Positions 11,433 through 23,153 of a stretch of 64,000 nt of DNA are shown here, piece after piece; the first letter of the stretch is position 1, and each line of letters starts with the position of its first letter. The position numbers and the translations under genes were made by a program. Below the pieces are notes generated by a model. That model searched no databases. It worked only from the letters and a program-made list of their open reading frames with translations, and was not told where the DNA came from. The stretch comes from Gelatoporia subvermispora B (Eukaryota; Basidiomycota; Agaricomycetes; Polyporales; Gelatoporiaceae). The stretch is from contig KB445793.1 of assembly GCA_000320605.2 (NCBI GenBank), positions 1,509,122 through 1,573,121 on the forward strand, read 5' to 3'.

Positions 11433-11887
11433 CGAGAATGAGGCATAGATCTTATAGCCTTCTTATGTCAATTCAGACCGTTGGTCCCTTCTGCAAGCAG
11501 CCGATCGACATACAAGCTTGTCGCGTGATGGTAGGATGGCCTAGACCATCCGATTCTGATCAGTGCAAACACAGCATGCTGAAGGAATGTCACGAAGTGT
11601 CAACCGAATCCTCTTTCGCTTGGACGGGATAAGACAGCAATCCAGAAGTAGGTGGTACAAGTGTCCATTCAAATGTGACAGATTGACACTCGTGGGTCGG
11701 CCTCGCGTGATTATTAGATGGTAGGCAGTGATACCAAATAATCTGACAACCTTCAGATAGGACCTACAAAGTGGTGGTAATACAAGAAGTTCTGGACTGT
11801 AATTGCGCGGACTAACGAGTACAATGAATTGAATGACCGAATGAAGCGGACGATCGACGAAGGCCAGGTTCACGCAAGACATAGAGG
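11433..11887. other. Intergenic between chitinase and E2
   Basis: 455 bp, chitinase promoter (minus) and E2 3' region. A motif-free 116-codon minus ORF spans it; nothing else seen. Confidence 0.4.
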
Positions 11888-12719
11888 TCACTTGAGAAGC
11901 TCTTCTACTACTCTGTCGTCGTTGATGTTAGCGATGTTTGCTCCACGGTAGTTCATCCGTCGAAGCACGTCGATCTAAGATACAAATCAGACGACACAAG
12001 CGAAGTATTTGCGGACATGAGCACGTACCACTTTACTCCGGTCAAAGCCTAACGCCTCAAACTGGTCTACATGCGCCTTGTTCAGGCCCGCCATTGCGAT
12101 CTCATCTTTGGCACCGCCCTTCTGCACCACGCCCTTCCCGTCCTTACCAGGCCCACCCGCGTAAATCTGCGTCCAGTATCTCGCCGTCTCCTCGAAGCTC
12201 TCCTTGCTCGTCATGTAATGCTTTGCGACTTCAGCATCCTGCGGATCGCGTGGTTCGGGGGAGCAGAGCAGGGATTGGAGCGAGATGAGCGTCGACTTGA
12301 GTGTGAGTACGGGGGACCATGCGTCCTTGAGGATGTCGAGACAGATTGCGCCAGACGCGGAGGAGACGTTCGGATGATACACACGCGTGAGAAAGCGCAT
12401 CTTCACGGGCTGGAAGGGGTACGATTCTGGGATGACGATGTCCTGCATGAAATGATCAGCGCCCAGTGCTATGTGGCAGTGATGGCGACGTACAACTTCG
12501 AAACGGCCACCTTCGTAGGGCGTGCCTTCTGGGCCATCAAATGAACCTCTCAAGTGAAACGGGGAGTTGTCCACGAGGTCTATGCTAATGTGTGAAGTCT
12601 TGTCATTCTTGCAATCTGCCGCGCATAGGATACAGGTAAGTGGCCACCGACACGGCTAGCTCGAACCATTATATCGCACCTGCAATCTCCTTGTTTACGC
12701 GGCGAAGTCGAGCGTCCAT
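11888..12719 (-). CDS. UBC1: Ubiquitin-conjugating enzyme E2 with C-terminal UBA (UBC1/E2-25K type)
   Basis: Carries activated ubiquitin on a cysteine and builds chains, chiefly K48-linked in this subfamily. Start at 12719: MDARLRRVNKEIAG, then intron, KNDKTSHISIDLVD, FHLRGSFDGPEGTPYEGG, IVIPESYPFQPVKMRF, RVYHPNVSSASGAICLDIL with the catalytic Cys, and WSPVLTLKSTLISLQSLL. The C-terminal UBA domain is ALGFDRSKV|IDVLRRMNYRGANIANIN, ending VVEELLK* at 11888. Domain order and length (about 210 residues) match yeast Ubc1 and human UBE2K. Several short introns. Divergent from HEM13, separated by about 630 bp. Confidence 0.93.
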
Positions 12720-13347
12720 TGTGATTAGAGACCTCCTAGTGTGTTACGAGTTCCCGAGGGCAAAGGACTAGAGATATATATACAAGATGAACTTGCACAA
12801 GATGCAGTGGTGAGGTTCGCCTGAAGAAGCAGACGCCCCTTAGCGCCCACTTGAGAAACCAAGCGCTCGTTCGGCATCCACCGGGACCCCATGCACAGTA
12901 TTTTTCTGCGCCTTTATGTTAACACAATATCACTGTGCAGTGCGTCGCAACGAGGACAACAAGAAAGATGTTATAGCATCTCGCCTGATTTATTTGAGAT
13001 CTCTACATTGATCCGATTGACCTCAGCCCAGTTGTGAAGTCCTCGGATGAACGGACTGGATGAACAGACGCCCACCAGAGGGTAGCCACGTGGTTATCTA
13101 TCTCAGTGCAGGCACATCTAAGATCAGCTGGGCAAGGATCATGATGATCCAGGCTCGGCACCACCTCAGTCTGCGGTTGTCTGGCTCGAACGAGAGCTCC
13201 AATCTACGAATCTAGGTGTCTATCACTTGGTCTCGACTACAGTCCGGCGAAGAAAAACAACTCGTTTCCGGATCCTACAGCGCCGGAAATATAAAGGCTC
13301 TCACATACGTGGAACCGTTAACGACCGTTCTCACCCTTCCTCTCGAC
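12720..13347. other. Divergent promoter region, UBC1 / HEM13
   Basis: 628 bp between two divergent start codons. An upstream in-frame extension of HEM13 to 13216 exists but does not resemble family sequence, so it is treated as 5' leader. No other gene seen. Confidence 0.5.
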
Positions 13348-14406
13348 ATGGCCTCCTCGTCACGACCGATGCGCGACCAGGTGGAGGAGTATATCTGCAA
13401 CTTGCAGGAGAACATTGTCTCTGATTTCGAAAAGCTCGACCCGAATGCACCTATGTTCAAGCGCGACTCCTGGACGCGCCCGCAGGGGGGTCGCGGAGTC
13501 TCATGCCTCTTTGCCGTACCCCACCCCAGCACGGGCCTTGCGCCGCAGCACGAATGTGTCCTCGAGAAGGCTGGCGTTAATATCTCTATTGTGCATGGCA
13601 CACTCCCTCCGGCCGCCGTTAAGCAGATGCGCGCAGACCATAGTTCTATTCCAAGCGAGCTGGACGGAAAGAGCCTTCCGTTCTTCGCAGCAGGCATCAG
13701 CCTTGTCATTCATCCCCAAAACCCCCACGCCCCCACGGTTCATGCCAACTACCGCTATTTCGAGATCACGGAGCCAAACGAGGGACAGGAGGGGAAGGGC
13801 AAGGTCATCGCGTGGTGGTTTGGGGGAGGCTCGGATCTGACGCCGTCTTACCTGTACGAGGAGGACGCGGTACACTTCCACAAGACGCTCAAGGACGCGT
13901 GCGACGTACACGGTGCGGCACTTTACCCGACGTTCAAGAAGTGGTGCGACGAATACTTCTACATCCCTCACCGGCAAGAGTCGCGTGGAATCGGCGGCCT
14001 CTTCTTCGACGACCTCAGTGAGGAGCCGCACAAGCGCTTCGTCGGCGATGCAAATGCGCAGCGGCCGCATTCCCAGGAGGATATCTTTGCATTCGTCAAG
14101 AGCGTCGGCGATGCGTTCGTGCCATCGTACCTCCCGATCCTGGAGCGCCGGGTGCACATGCCAAGCACAGAACACGAGCGTAGATGGCAATTGCTTCGGC
14201 GCGGGCGATATGTCGAGTTTAACCTTGTCTACGATCGCGGGACAAAGTTCGGTCTAATGACTCCGGGTGCACGCATCGAGAGCGTGCTGATGAGTCTACC
14301 CGAGACGGCGCGGTGGGAGTACATGAGTGATATGGGAGGCGATGGCGAGGAGAGCCCGGAGGGGAGAGTGATTTTGGTACTGAAGAATCCTAGAGAGTGG
14401 GTGTAA
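13348..14406 (+). CDS. HEM13: Coproporphyrinogen III oxidase (oxygen-dependent), intronless
   Basis: Sixth step of heme synthesis: oxidative decarboxylation of coproporphyrinogen III to protoporphyrinogen IX. 352 residues from the ATG at 13348 (MASSSRPMRDQVEEYICNLQ); the family in fungi is about 325-360. Signature blocks: FKRDSWTRPQGGRGVSC, INPQNPHAPTVHANYRYFE-like region (here VIHPQNPHAPTVHANYRYF), AWWFGGGSDLTPSYLYEEDA, the ESRGIGGLFFDDL block, and the C-terminal RRGRYVEFNLVYDRGTKFGL followed by RIESVLMSLPETARWEY. Active-site His/Asp/Arg positions are conserved. Unlike nearly all its neighbours it has no introns in the coding region. No mitochondrial targeting segment is obvious, as for the cytosolic yeast enzyme. 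Confidence 0.97.
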   Translation: MASSSRPMRDQVEEYICNLQENIVSDFEKLDPNAPMFKRDSWTRPQGGRGVSCLFAVPHPSTGLAPQHECVLEKAGVNISIVHGTLPPAAVKQMRADHSSIPSELDGKSLPFFAAGISLVIHPQNPHAPTVHANYRYFEITEPNEGQEGKGKVIAWWFGGGSDLTPSYLYEEDAVHFHKTLKDACDVHGAALYPTFKKWCDEYFYIPHRQESRGIGGLFFDDLSEEPHKRFVGDANAQRPHSQEDIFAFVKSVGDAFVPSYLPILERRVHMPSTEHERRWQLLRRGRYVEFNLVYDRGTKFGLMTPGARIESVLMSLPETARWEYMSDMGGDGEESPEGRVILVLKNPREWV

Positions 14407-14955
14407 TATTGGGGTCGGAAGAATAGAAGAACATTCGGTATTCGCATTAACGAACGTGTGTCATCGCATATAGCATATCAAACCAGAATGCACCTATACA
14501 TCTGAAGTTCTCACTCCCTGGGCGAGACTGATAGGTTTGTTGCTTAGTGAGACTTCGCCCCACTCCGGCGAGTCTCTCCGTGATTGATCCGCGGGTTTTG
14601 CAGCCGTGACTGCTTTTGCAGAGGCAACTTATAGTTTTCGTCAAAAAATATGCAGGGAATGGTCTCTGTATGTACGTCAGTCGCCAAGCAGGGCCAAGGC
14701 TGGCCAAGGCCACGAACTGAATGGCAAAGAGGGTATCAACAAGGACAGTCAAGATAAGATTAGATGCGGGATCGATCAATGCCAGGCCCCGCCAGCGTTC
14801 CGTCGGCATGCTCGGCAAAGTTTAGCGAGATATTTCTGTTATGCTTACAACGCCCGTACATCTTTGGTATAAACCTTCTACCGTCGTTCCATGCTCCCGA
14901 GCATGCTTGAAACTGCCCCCTCCACCCTCTGGTGTTGCCTTTAGCCCGCTCTTCA
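14407..14955. other. Intergenic HEM13 to MFS transporter
   Basis: 549 bp: HEM13 terminator region and the transporter promoter, both plus strand. The repeated text GGCCAAGGCTGGCCAAGGCC near 14692-14711 is a short direct repeat. No gene seen. Confidence 0.45.
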
Positions 14956-16937
14956 ATGTCTGACCCAGTGGACTCTCCCTTGGAACGACGACAGTCGAGC
15001 TCTGCGCGTAGCGGAAGCACGGAGACCCTCCCAGTCCCACCAATGACGAACCCTGATAGTGGCGCGGGCCCCGAGGATGCAGGCGAGAAAGACGAAATCT
15101 TTACGATGGACTTTGGGTTTCTCCCGATCCCAAAACGAGTACAATATGACCCCGCACATCCTGTGCACTTTGGCTTGGTGATGAATGCGACTTTCGGTTT
15201 TGCGAGTACTTTTGGTACGTCATTGCTTGGCCATGGAATTGCGTTAGACAGCACCGCTGATGTGTTGCAGTTGTGGCAAATCTCTATTATTGTCAACCAT
15301 TGCTAAGTATGTCCATTGTCATACTACCCACGTGTGCGCCAGCACTGACCGCATTGTGCAGTCCAGTTTTCGGAATCGTTCAATGTCTCATACGATCGAG
15401 TATCGAATATTCCTACATTGATTCAGGCAGGGTGCGTACAAGTCCTGACACCGCTGTGCAGTGCGCTGACCTTTTTCGCAGATATGCTGTCGGATTACTC
15501 TTCATATCCCCCGCCGGCGACCTCGTGCGCCGGAGGCCTCTCATTCTCCTCCTTACTTTCATATGCGCCGCGCTATCTATCGGTCTCGCTATCACAAATA
15601 ACCTTGCCGCGTTTGAGGCTCTCTCCTTCCTTGTCGGAGTCTCCAGCGTTGTCCCACAAATTCTCATGCCACTCGCGGCAGACCTCGCACCACCGGAGAG
15701 GCGCGCTTCCGCTCTGTCTATTGTCCTATCTGGCCTACTTCTTGGTGTCCTCATCGCGCGTGTGCTCGCCGGTATCGTCGCGCAATTCGTGACATGGCGA
15801 GTGGTGTACTATCTCGCTATCGGCCTGCAAGCCGTGGTTCTAGCTCTCATGTATTTCATCTTGCCCGATTACCCAGCGAGAAATAAGGGCGTCACGTACT
15901 GGGGCATCCTCTACAGCATGGGGAAGTTTGTGTTTACCGAGCCAATGCTCGTCCAGGCTGTACTCATCAACATCCCGTCGATGGCATGTTTTACTAACTA
16001 CTGGGTAAGCAGCATATCAACATCCGTATTACTCAGCTGACTGAGGTGGTTACCAATAGGTGACACTGACATTCCTTCTGGGCGGGCCCCCGTATCACTA
16101 CTCGACGTACGTATCCACATCTCCTCCGAAGCCTCACCAGCTGACCACCTTGCAAATTTAGACTCGCGATTGGACTATTCGGATGCATCGGTATCGTGGG
16201 CGTGTGCATGGCTCCGCTCATAGGTCGGCTCATCGACCGCCTCGTGCCGTGGAGCGCCATTATCATGGCCGCCTCCGGGCTGCTCGTTGTACAGGCCATC
16301 GAGACCGGTATCGCGGGTGTTTCGATCGCTGGCCCTGTCATCACCGCCTTCGGGCTCGACGTACTCCGTCAGATGCAACAAGTGTCAATCACGACGGCGG
16401 TCTTTGGCCTCGAGCCCAACGCGCGCTCGCGACTCAACGCAGTGCTCATCCTCTCCGTAAGCAGACGCGCTCAAGCTTACCCTTTGGGATCTGGCTGATC
16501 ACAATTCGCCATAGCTCTTCATTGGCCAGGTCATGGGCACATCGGTCGGCTCCGAGGTATTTAATAAGTTCGGCTGGCGTCCCGCCGCGGCGCTGTCCCT
16601 CGCGTGGACTGGCTTCACTATCTTCATCATCCTCGCCCGTGGGCCACACGTGCCACGGTATACGTGGTTCGGGTACGAAGGCGGGATTGAGCTGCGAAAG
16701 AGCAGGCTCGGGGAGCGCGAGCGTAAGCAGCAAGGGGATGTCGAGAAGGCAGGTACATCCGAGAAATCCGATGCAGCTGCACAAGAACAAGTAGACCGTG
16801 ATGTACGGGATAGTGCAGACATCAAGGAGAAGGAAGAGAGAGACGGACGCGAGGATATGCGGGACGAGAAACGAGATATGGAGCAGAATGGCGCAGGTCT
16901 CGAGAAGGATGCTGTTCAAGAGACAAGAAGAGACTGA
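14956..16937 (+). CDS. MFS transporter, DHA1-like (spliced)
   Basis: Twelve-helix major facilitator, probably a proton-coupled drug or metabolite exporter; substrate unknown. Starts MSDPVDSPLERRQSS with a polar N tail of about 70 residues, then HFGLVMNATFGFAS and VANLYYCQPLL, a block typical of the NepI/YdeR-like fungal exporters. The loop 2-3 motif is GDLVRRRPLILL. Later: VVPQILMPLAADLAPPERRASALSIVLSG (motif C region), FGCIGIVGVCMAPLIGRLIDR, and RLNAVLILSLFIGQVMGTSVG. The tail after about 16690 is a charged, coiled-coil-like region rich in E, R, D and K (ESKEEREDG-type) ending QETRRD* at 16937. Introns lie between most helices, e.g. after FASTF and before LFIGQ. Confidence 0.85.
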
Positions 16938-17116
16938 TACCTTGTGAGGGCTCCCATTGACTATGTTACTACTCATAGACTTGTATTGCTATGTTCGGCA
17001 CTGACGTAGAGTTGACGATCCTTTCTTGGCGATCACTCGAGTGACATTACGATCTCGCCAAGCAGATCTGAAGAACTCGCCCGTTGTGGAGGAGCATGAG
17101 TGATACTGATAGCCTA

Positions 17117-18288
17117 TCACAGCTTGAAGTTCGGACTCATAGTAGCCATTGACACCGTGCTTCCTCCGTCCAGAGTAATGGTTGCACCATTCATGAAGGC
17201 GCCGGCACGACTGGCCAGGAAGATAGCAGCCCCTGCAACGTCCTCGGGTGTGCCGATGCGCCTCAATGGTATGCCGTTCCTAATATACTCGCCGAAGGAG
17301 TGCAACGTCTGTGCCATCACTGGTAAAGAGTGAGCAAACACATTTGCAGCTCAGATGTGTACGACACATACTCTTGCTTTCGAATGGGCCTATGGGTGAT
17401 ACTATCAACACAATTAACAACAGGGCTCAGACTTTAGAAGGCGTACCACACGCAAGCGTGTTACTGGTGATTCCTTCCCATCCAAGTCGGCCAGCGAGGT
17501 GTCGACTGAGCTGGTGGAGAGCCGCTTTTGAGGCTGAGTATGCGTAAGTCTCATGCTCAGGGACATTGATGCCTTCAATGGAGCCAATCTAGATGGCGCA
17601 ATGTTAGAGACACTAGCTGGAACCAAAACGCTGTCACCCACGTTAATAATCCGAGCTGGGTCCCTGTAGACATCGTCATCCTTGCCTCCCTGAGCAGCTG
17701 CAGCCCGGAGGAGTGGGAGGCACTTCTGACTGAGCGTGAATACCCGCTGGACATTCAGTGTTAAAAGCTTTGTGAAAGCTGCATCCTGTTGTGTAGGGTT
17801 TAATATTGTTCCGTAGCTTCGGTATCATTTACACACGGGATAGTCGTCGATCGTCGCACCCCAAGCCGCGCCTGCATTGTTCACGAGGACATGGAGGACC
17901 TCTTCACGCTTCGAGAGTTCTTCTGCAAGTCGTTCCACCTCCTCGTACCTTTGCATGTCTGCGGGGAGTGCGATGCATATTCCGGACCCAAGAGCGTTGA
18001 GCTCTTTGGCGGTCGTCTCGCAGTCTTTGGCTGAGCGCGAGGATATGTAGACCTTCAAACACTTTGAATACATATGTAATGGTTGCGATCTGGAACCTAA
18101 CAAACCTTGGCACCATTTGCGACGAAGCCACTCGCGATCTACAATTTGAGATGGGTTCGATTACGCGGGTTCGCTGCGGATCAAACAGACCGGTTGCGCA
18201 CCATCTTCCCTACGCCGCGACTACCTCCCGTCACAAGCACCACTTTACCCGCAACATTGAAGAGGTTCTGCGACTGGAACGAGGACAT
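17117..18288 (-). CDS. Short-chain dehydrogenase/reductase (spliced)
   Basis: Classical SDR, NAD(P)-dependent. Start ATG at 18288: MSSFQSQNLFNVAGKVVLVTGGSRGVGKM with the TGxxxGxG nucleotide motif (TGGSRGVG). After introns: IASGFVANGAK|VYISSRSAKDCETTA, HVLVNNAGAAWG, LLTLNVQRVFTL, and the catalytic ETYAYSASKAAL (YxxxK) preceded by the Ser of NVIGSIEG. C terminus: GIPLRRIGTPEDVAGAAIFL, TITLDGGSTVSM, ending at 17117. Resembles the fungal 3-ketoacyl-ACP-reductase/rhamnolipid RhlG-like SDR group; the substrate is not predictable. Convergent with the MFS gene, divergent from the HIT gene (244 bp shared promoter). Confidence 0.9.
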
Positions 18289-18531
18289 TGTCAATAGTCA
18301 AGACAGACAACATCTTGAGGGGATGCAGAGGGCTCGAGGCAACCGCCACCGTGACCCTGCCCCAGACGCCCCATGTCCGGGAATACCGGCCCGGTGAACG
18401 GCGAGCGCTTGAGCAGCAGCGACTTGGTCGCCGACTTGCGAGTTCCGGCGACCTTGGCCAATTCGAGACGAGACTCCGTCGCCGTCCTCATTTCTCCACG
18501 GAGTGAACCCAACCTCCTGAGCTGGATCATC

Positions 18532-19179
18532 ATGACTGCAAAGTATGCATATATTGTATCCCAGTAATGAAGATATTGACCCGAGCAATTGAGCAGACAC
18601 CTCGCGTCTTGCATCTTCTGCAAGATCATCAAAGGTCGCAGTATCTACAAGCCTTCACGCATACAACGACGCCTGACATTTGACGGCGCACAGGGGAGAT
18701 CCCTAGTTTGAAGCTCGTTGAGACAGAGTTCTCCTACTCATTCCTTGATATTGGTCCCCTGTCGAAGGGACACGCACTGGTTATCCCAAAGTGTACGATT
18801 CGGTCTTGCTATGCACCAGTGATCACTGAATCTATAGTATCTACGCAGACCACGCTGCCAAGCTTCACGAGCTCCCTGATGAGCACCTAACGGATATCTT
18901 GCCGATTGCGAAGAAGATCGCCCTCGCTGTGGGTTGCGAGAACTACAACATCCTGCAGGTGTGTCTCCTTGCTGCTCCGAAATTCACAGGTTCCGATATC
19001 GAATACGTCTGCAGAACAACGGTGCTATCGCTCATCAGGAGGTCGACCACGTCCACTTCCACATGATTCCGAAGCCCCGCGCGTCAGACGAAGAGGGGCT
19101 CGTCATTGGTTGGCCTGCACAGAAGCCGACCATGGACGAGTTGAAGGAGTTGCACGAAATGCTCAAGACTAAGCTATAA
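18532..19179 (+). CDS. HIT-family nucleotide hydrolase/transferase (spliced; 11-nt first coding exon)
   Basis: Histidine-triad protein of the HINT/Hnt1 branch, acting on AMP-lysine-type or dinucleotide substrates. Exons by frame continuity: 18532-18542 (only 11 nt, MTAK split), 18597-18634, 18694-18792, 18849-18958, 19015-19179. Joined protein: MTAKHLASCIFCKIIKGEIP, then LKLVETEFSYSFLDIGPLSKGHALVIPKYH, ILPIAKKIALAVGC, NNGAIAHQEVDHVHFHMIPKP; HVHFHMI is the HxHxHxx triad. About 138 residues, the usual family length. A CxxC in CIFC matches the zinc-binding N terminus of Hnt1-like proteins. Confidence 0.92.
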
Positions 19180-19442
19180 GTAGCTTATCTCTTGAGGCGG
19201 AAGTAGAACGGAATATGTAACATGTATCTTTGGGGGGTGGTTGGAGGTGCGAGAGTAATGAATCACACACATCACACAGATTGGACAGCATGACACGCCT
19301 CTCGCACACAATCATATTGTATTCCAGCAGTACACACTATGACCCTTATTCCTTGTGCGCCGGTCCAAAATATCAAGAGATCCATATCAAGTCGTTGGGT
19401 CCGTTATTCCATGTCCATCGTCGTCCGTCTCATGATACATTC

Positions 19443-22110
19443 TCACGGCAGAGCAAGGAAGAGAGGCAACAAGGCCGTCATGTTGGGTGTGCCGACACCT
19501 AGTGAACTATGAGCTCTTCATCTGGAGAAGGTATCAATTTTGACTCACCAGTGACAGGGTCCCAGCCTTCAGTACTGTTATGGGGTTGAGTAGGCACCCA
19601 CTAGAGTGATCATTACAAAAACTTACGCATTGAAGCCAATGGTTCCTGTCGAAACACAACGTTAATTCATTCTCGGAAAACTAAGAACACAACTTCGACT
19701 TACCGCACCCGGGATTGCTGCCAGTGGTGATGTCGTGGAAGGCCTTCTGGAAGCTCGCAGTGTAGATCTGACAAGTCCTCTTGTGAGTCTTCAACAATGA
19801 CACCAATTTCCGTACATACCGCTGGGTTGATAAATCCTACGAAGACACTCAGCGAGGTTCTTATACGGAATATGGAGTAGCACTCACCAACTGGCCCTTT
19901 GCCGGCTTCGATCCTAGCGTCGTTTATCAACGTGATGATCGAACCGGTCACAGGGGAAGAGCAGGAAGTCCCGAAGACAAGCTCCAGCTCGCCGTCGACG
20001 CCAATGACGTAGTTCGCTCTGTAGACAGACAACTTGAGCGCTGATAATCATCAAAAACGGAAAGGACTCCACCCACCCGTTCGCAGAAAGGTCAGGAATG
20101 CCACGAGCCTAGAATTTAGGTCCATATTCACTTTGGTGTCGCTTGGAATCAGTAAATCTATGCATACCTTGCCACTCGCGTTGAATTGCGTTGCCGGGAA
20201 CGGCGGCGGGTGGTTCGTCAGGAAGTTCGTGACAGCCTCGGCCTGGAACGATGGCATCTCGAAGAAGTTGCTGAAGCCTCCGCCACTGAAGATGACCTGC
20301 ATGCATGCGCTCTCGGGGTCGCTGACCGTGGAGCCGGGATTGACCTGCGTGGCACCGACGCCGGTCACAAAGGGACAAGAGACAGGGAAGTCGGGGTTGA
20401 AGCGCGTGCCATTCTCGCTCTCCTGGTCTTCAGTGTTTGTGAGAACCGGTCGATTACCTCCAGTCCACGCTGCTTACTGTTGTCGTCAAGACATCCGCCA
20501 TCGCCAGCAACGCCGCTGTCTCCAGAGCTGTACAGAATGGTGGTGCCTAACAAACCGAGCTGCAACGCAGTTTATCATGAATTTGCAGGAAGACCTTTCG
20601 AGTGCACCTACCTTGCCATATTCGGTGCACTGGCGCTGAGCATATGCATTCGTCACACTGGCTTCGTCCTGACCGTACGAGGTCGAAATGACGAATGGCG
20701 GTGCGATAATACCACAAGACTCCGGATGATCGAAACCACCACGCTCTCGGTCAGGGTAGATCCCGTCCTAGTGGGATAAGTATAAGTGGAGCAGAGCGTA
20801 ACGTGGCAATGGCGCCCTCACAAATTCCGGGTTATCACCCCCTTCGAACGTGCAGAACGAGGCATCGATGGCATCCAGTAGGTTGTTGAAAGAGGCACCT
20901 ATGCAGCCCACTTTCATGAGCTGATTATGTTGCTAAGGTAATAGGACACTTGCCTTCAACAAGGTCGCCTGCCTGCAACAGTAGGATAGGTTGGGGATTC
21001 GTCAAAGCAAAGCCATACTCAAGATCGAGGTCGCTTTCGCCATTGAAGTCGAAACTCTGATCTTCGGTCTGCACGACCCCGCCGTCGATGGAGATCAATT
21101 TTGGCCGAGTGCCGACCTGGCTTGGCGAAAAGTTGCTGAGGCTCTGATGTCAGGACATAATTCAAGGATTTCAGCATGTTGGCGCGTACCCGAAGAAGAT
21201 ATCAAGGTCCTCTGCCAAGAATGCTTGCGGCGTGAATTCGGCTGGACGTATGGTATTTAGCAAGATGCTACCTATGTCGAAGAGAACACGTACAGATACC
21301 GAAGGTGTTCTTCTTCGTCTCAACTGGGGTACGGTCAATGGAGTACAGAGCACGAAGACAGTCGGGAGTGATCATTTCGTCACATGTGCTGAGATCCGAC
21401 GGTGCCGCTAACACCTTAACGCCGTTCGTCTTCGGGCCGCTGTGGGCTCCCGGCATACCGAGACGCTGAAAGTCTCGCTTCTGCTGAGACGGCTTGAAGT
21501 CGCGAGGAAGTCTGTGTGCGAAGTGGACAGTAGGCTGGATGAGATCGATATGCTCGCGGACGTGCTCTGGGACGGAATAAGAGTGGCAGCCTGTTCCAAG
21601 GTGTAAGTTCGCAGATACCAGGCAGTGATATGACTATGTCTCACTGATTTGCTCGATCCCAGATTCATGGGCGAATACGTGATATTCAGTCTGCAGCAGC
21701 TCCTCGGCTTCGGCCGTTGTGGCGTCGACTTCGATCCAAGCCTTGTTCAGGCTAAGCCGCAGGCGTTCAGGACTAAACCCGAACTCCACAAGCCAGTCCT
21801 TGACCGCGCTGATCGTCTCGTCGCTAGGGGCGAAGACGTCGACGACCTCAGTGGGTGTGTAATGCTGGCCGTACGTCGGTGACTCGGGGTGAGAGACCGC
21901 CATCAGCATCTCCTCGAGCTTGTGCAAGTTCTGCTGCGTCAGACCAAAGCGCATAGGGAGGACCTTGTCCGCCTCAAGTCTCCTGACAAGCTGCCAACGC
22001 TTGGGCTCCATGGCACGCTTCTCGTGCACGACATGATTCCCCCGACGCGTAGGGCTACTAGTCACGCAGAGCGCGAGAGCAAGCGCAGAGAGTACTCCCG
22101 AGAGACGCAT
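19443..22110 (-). CDS. Sedolisin / tripeptidyl-peptidase (S53), secreted (spliced)
   Basis: Acidic serine-carboxyl peptidase releasing tripeptides. Start 22110: MRLSGVLSALALALCVTSSP signal peptide. Pro-domain follows: LPMRFGLTQQNLHKLEEML, HPESPTYGQHYTPTEVVDVFAP (the typical Pro-kumamolisin block). Catalytic domain: DCLRALYSI, FNGESDLDLEYGFAL supplying Glu and Asp, YSSGDSGVAGD with the oxyanion Asp, then VFGTSCSSPVTGSIITLIND with the nucleophile Ser. Ca-binding C terminus: GFINPAIY, FHDITTGSNPGC, EGWDPVTGVGTPN, ending LALP* at 19443. The last exon is joined through GTGAGT...CACTAG. The usual SGTSxSSP reads FGTSCSSP here. At least 12 introns. Confidence 0.92.
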
Positions 22111-23153
22111 TCTGGCACGAGACCAGATGAACACCCCACACTGAGAGGGAGGTCTGTGGGCCCGTTAGCGAGGCTGCGCTGATTTTATACGACATGCTCT
22201 ATTGCAGGATGTTCTGTAGACAGGCACTGGGAGTAAGCATAATTGGCCGACATGTGGGCGAATTCTCCCAGAGATACAGTCTTATCTCTAGTCAGAGCCC
22301 CGGGCGAGATCACACTGCATGGTGCTTGAAGAAAGCCGCAAGATCGTGGGTATGATGCACGCGAGCAATATCCCAGTGGTCCGAGCCGTACCACCTGAAG
22401 AATACCGCATGAACTCAATAAGGCGAGACATTCAAATTACTTTACGAGATCCTCTACGATGATTGGTTCGCATTGTGACAGAAATATGACATGTAGCTCC
22501 ATGAAGAAGATCGGCTTGCGCGAGTCGCTATGTTCTATATCAAGAACCTTTCCACGAGCTCACATTCGTGAGAGCCGGGTAGGGTCTTGTAACCGTCGGG
22601 AGGCATAGATCGCACTATATCTGGTGCTCTCTGGGAACTTGAGGAGTGTACCATAGTGCAGCCGGTAGCATGACCTCTTCTTCCTTGTGCTCCAGACAGA
22701 CCACCTGCAGTCGCCGTTTGGAACTGAGGGGGAATTCGGGAAGTTCAGTAGGTGATTCCCGCGCAATTTGACTTTGACCTCGTAGACTGCCCGGGCAATA
22801 CATCGATGCGAGGATCTTTCGAAGTGTATGCAAAGCAAAGCAGATTCGTATTTGCGCATGGTCAAAAAGGTCTAGACTCTTTGTGGATTGTTAGGCCCGA
22901 GGCCGTTCAATTTGGAAGTTGTGCTGCGCCATGGCACAAACACGATCAAGCGGGCGTCACGCGCATGTGGTGAGCAAGGGAAACGCAGCCGCCCCATCTG
23001 AAGCAGTCGGAACAGACATGTGCGACTCGCATGACACTTCGGTACTCGGTAGTGACTCTACGGTATATCCAATTCGCAATGCAGAAGGCGATAGGTACTG
23101 CTAATTGCTACCGAGACTGCATCTATCGGTGACATTATCATGGGAGTGGGCGA
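22111..23153. other. Intergenic between sedolisin and P450
   Basis: About 1.04 kb; sedolisin promoter and P450 3' flank (both minus). Several short ORFs on both strands, none with recognisable motifs. Confidence 0.45.

Noticed and set aside
13216..13347. N-terminal extension of HEM13
   Set aside because: In frame but not like family sequence; the ATG at 13348 gives the standard N terminus.
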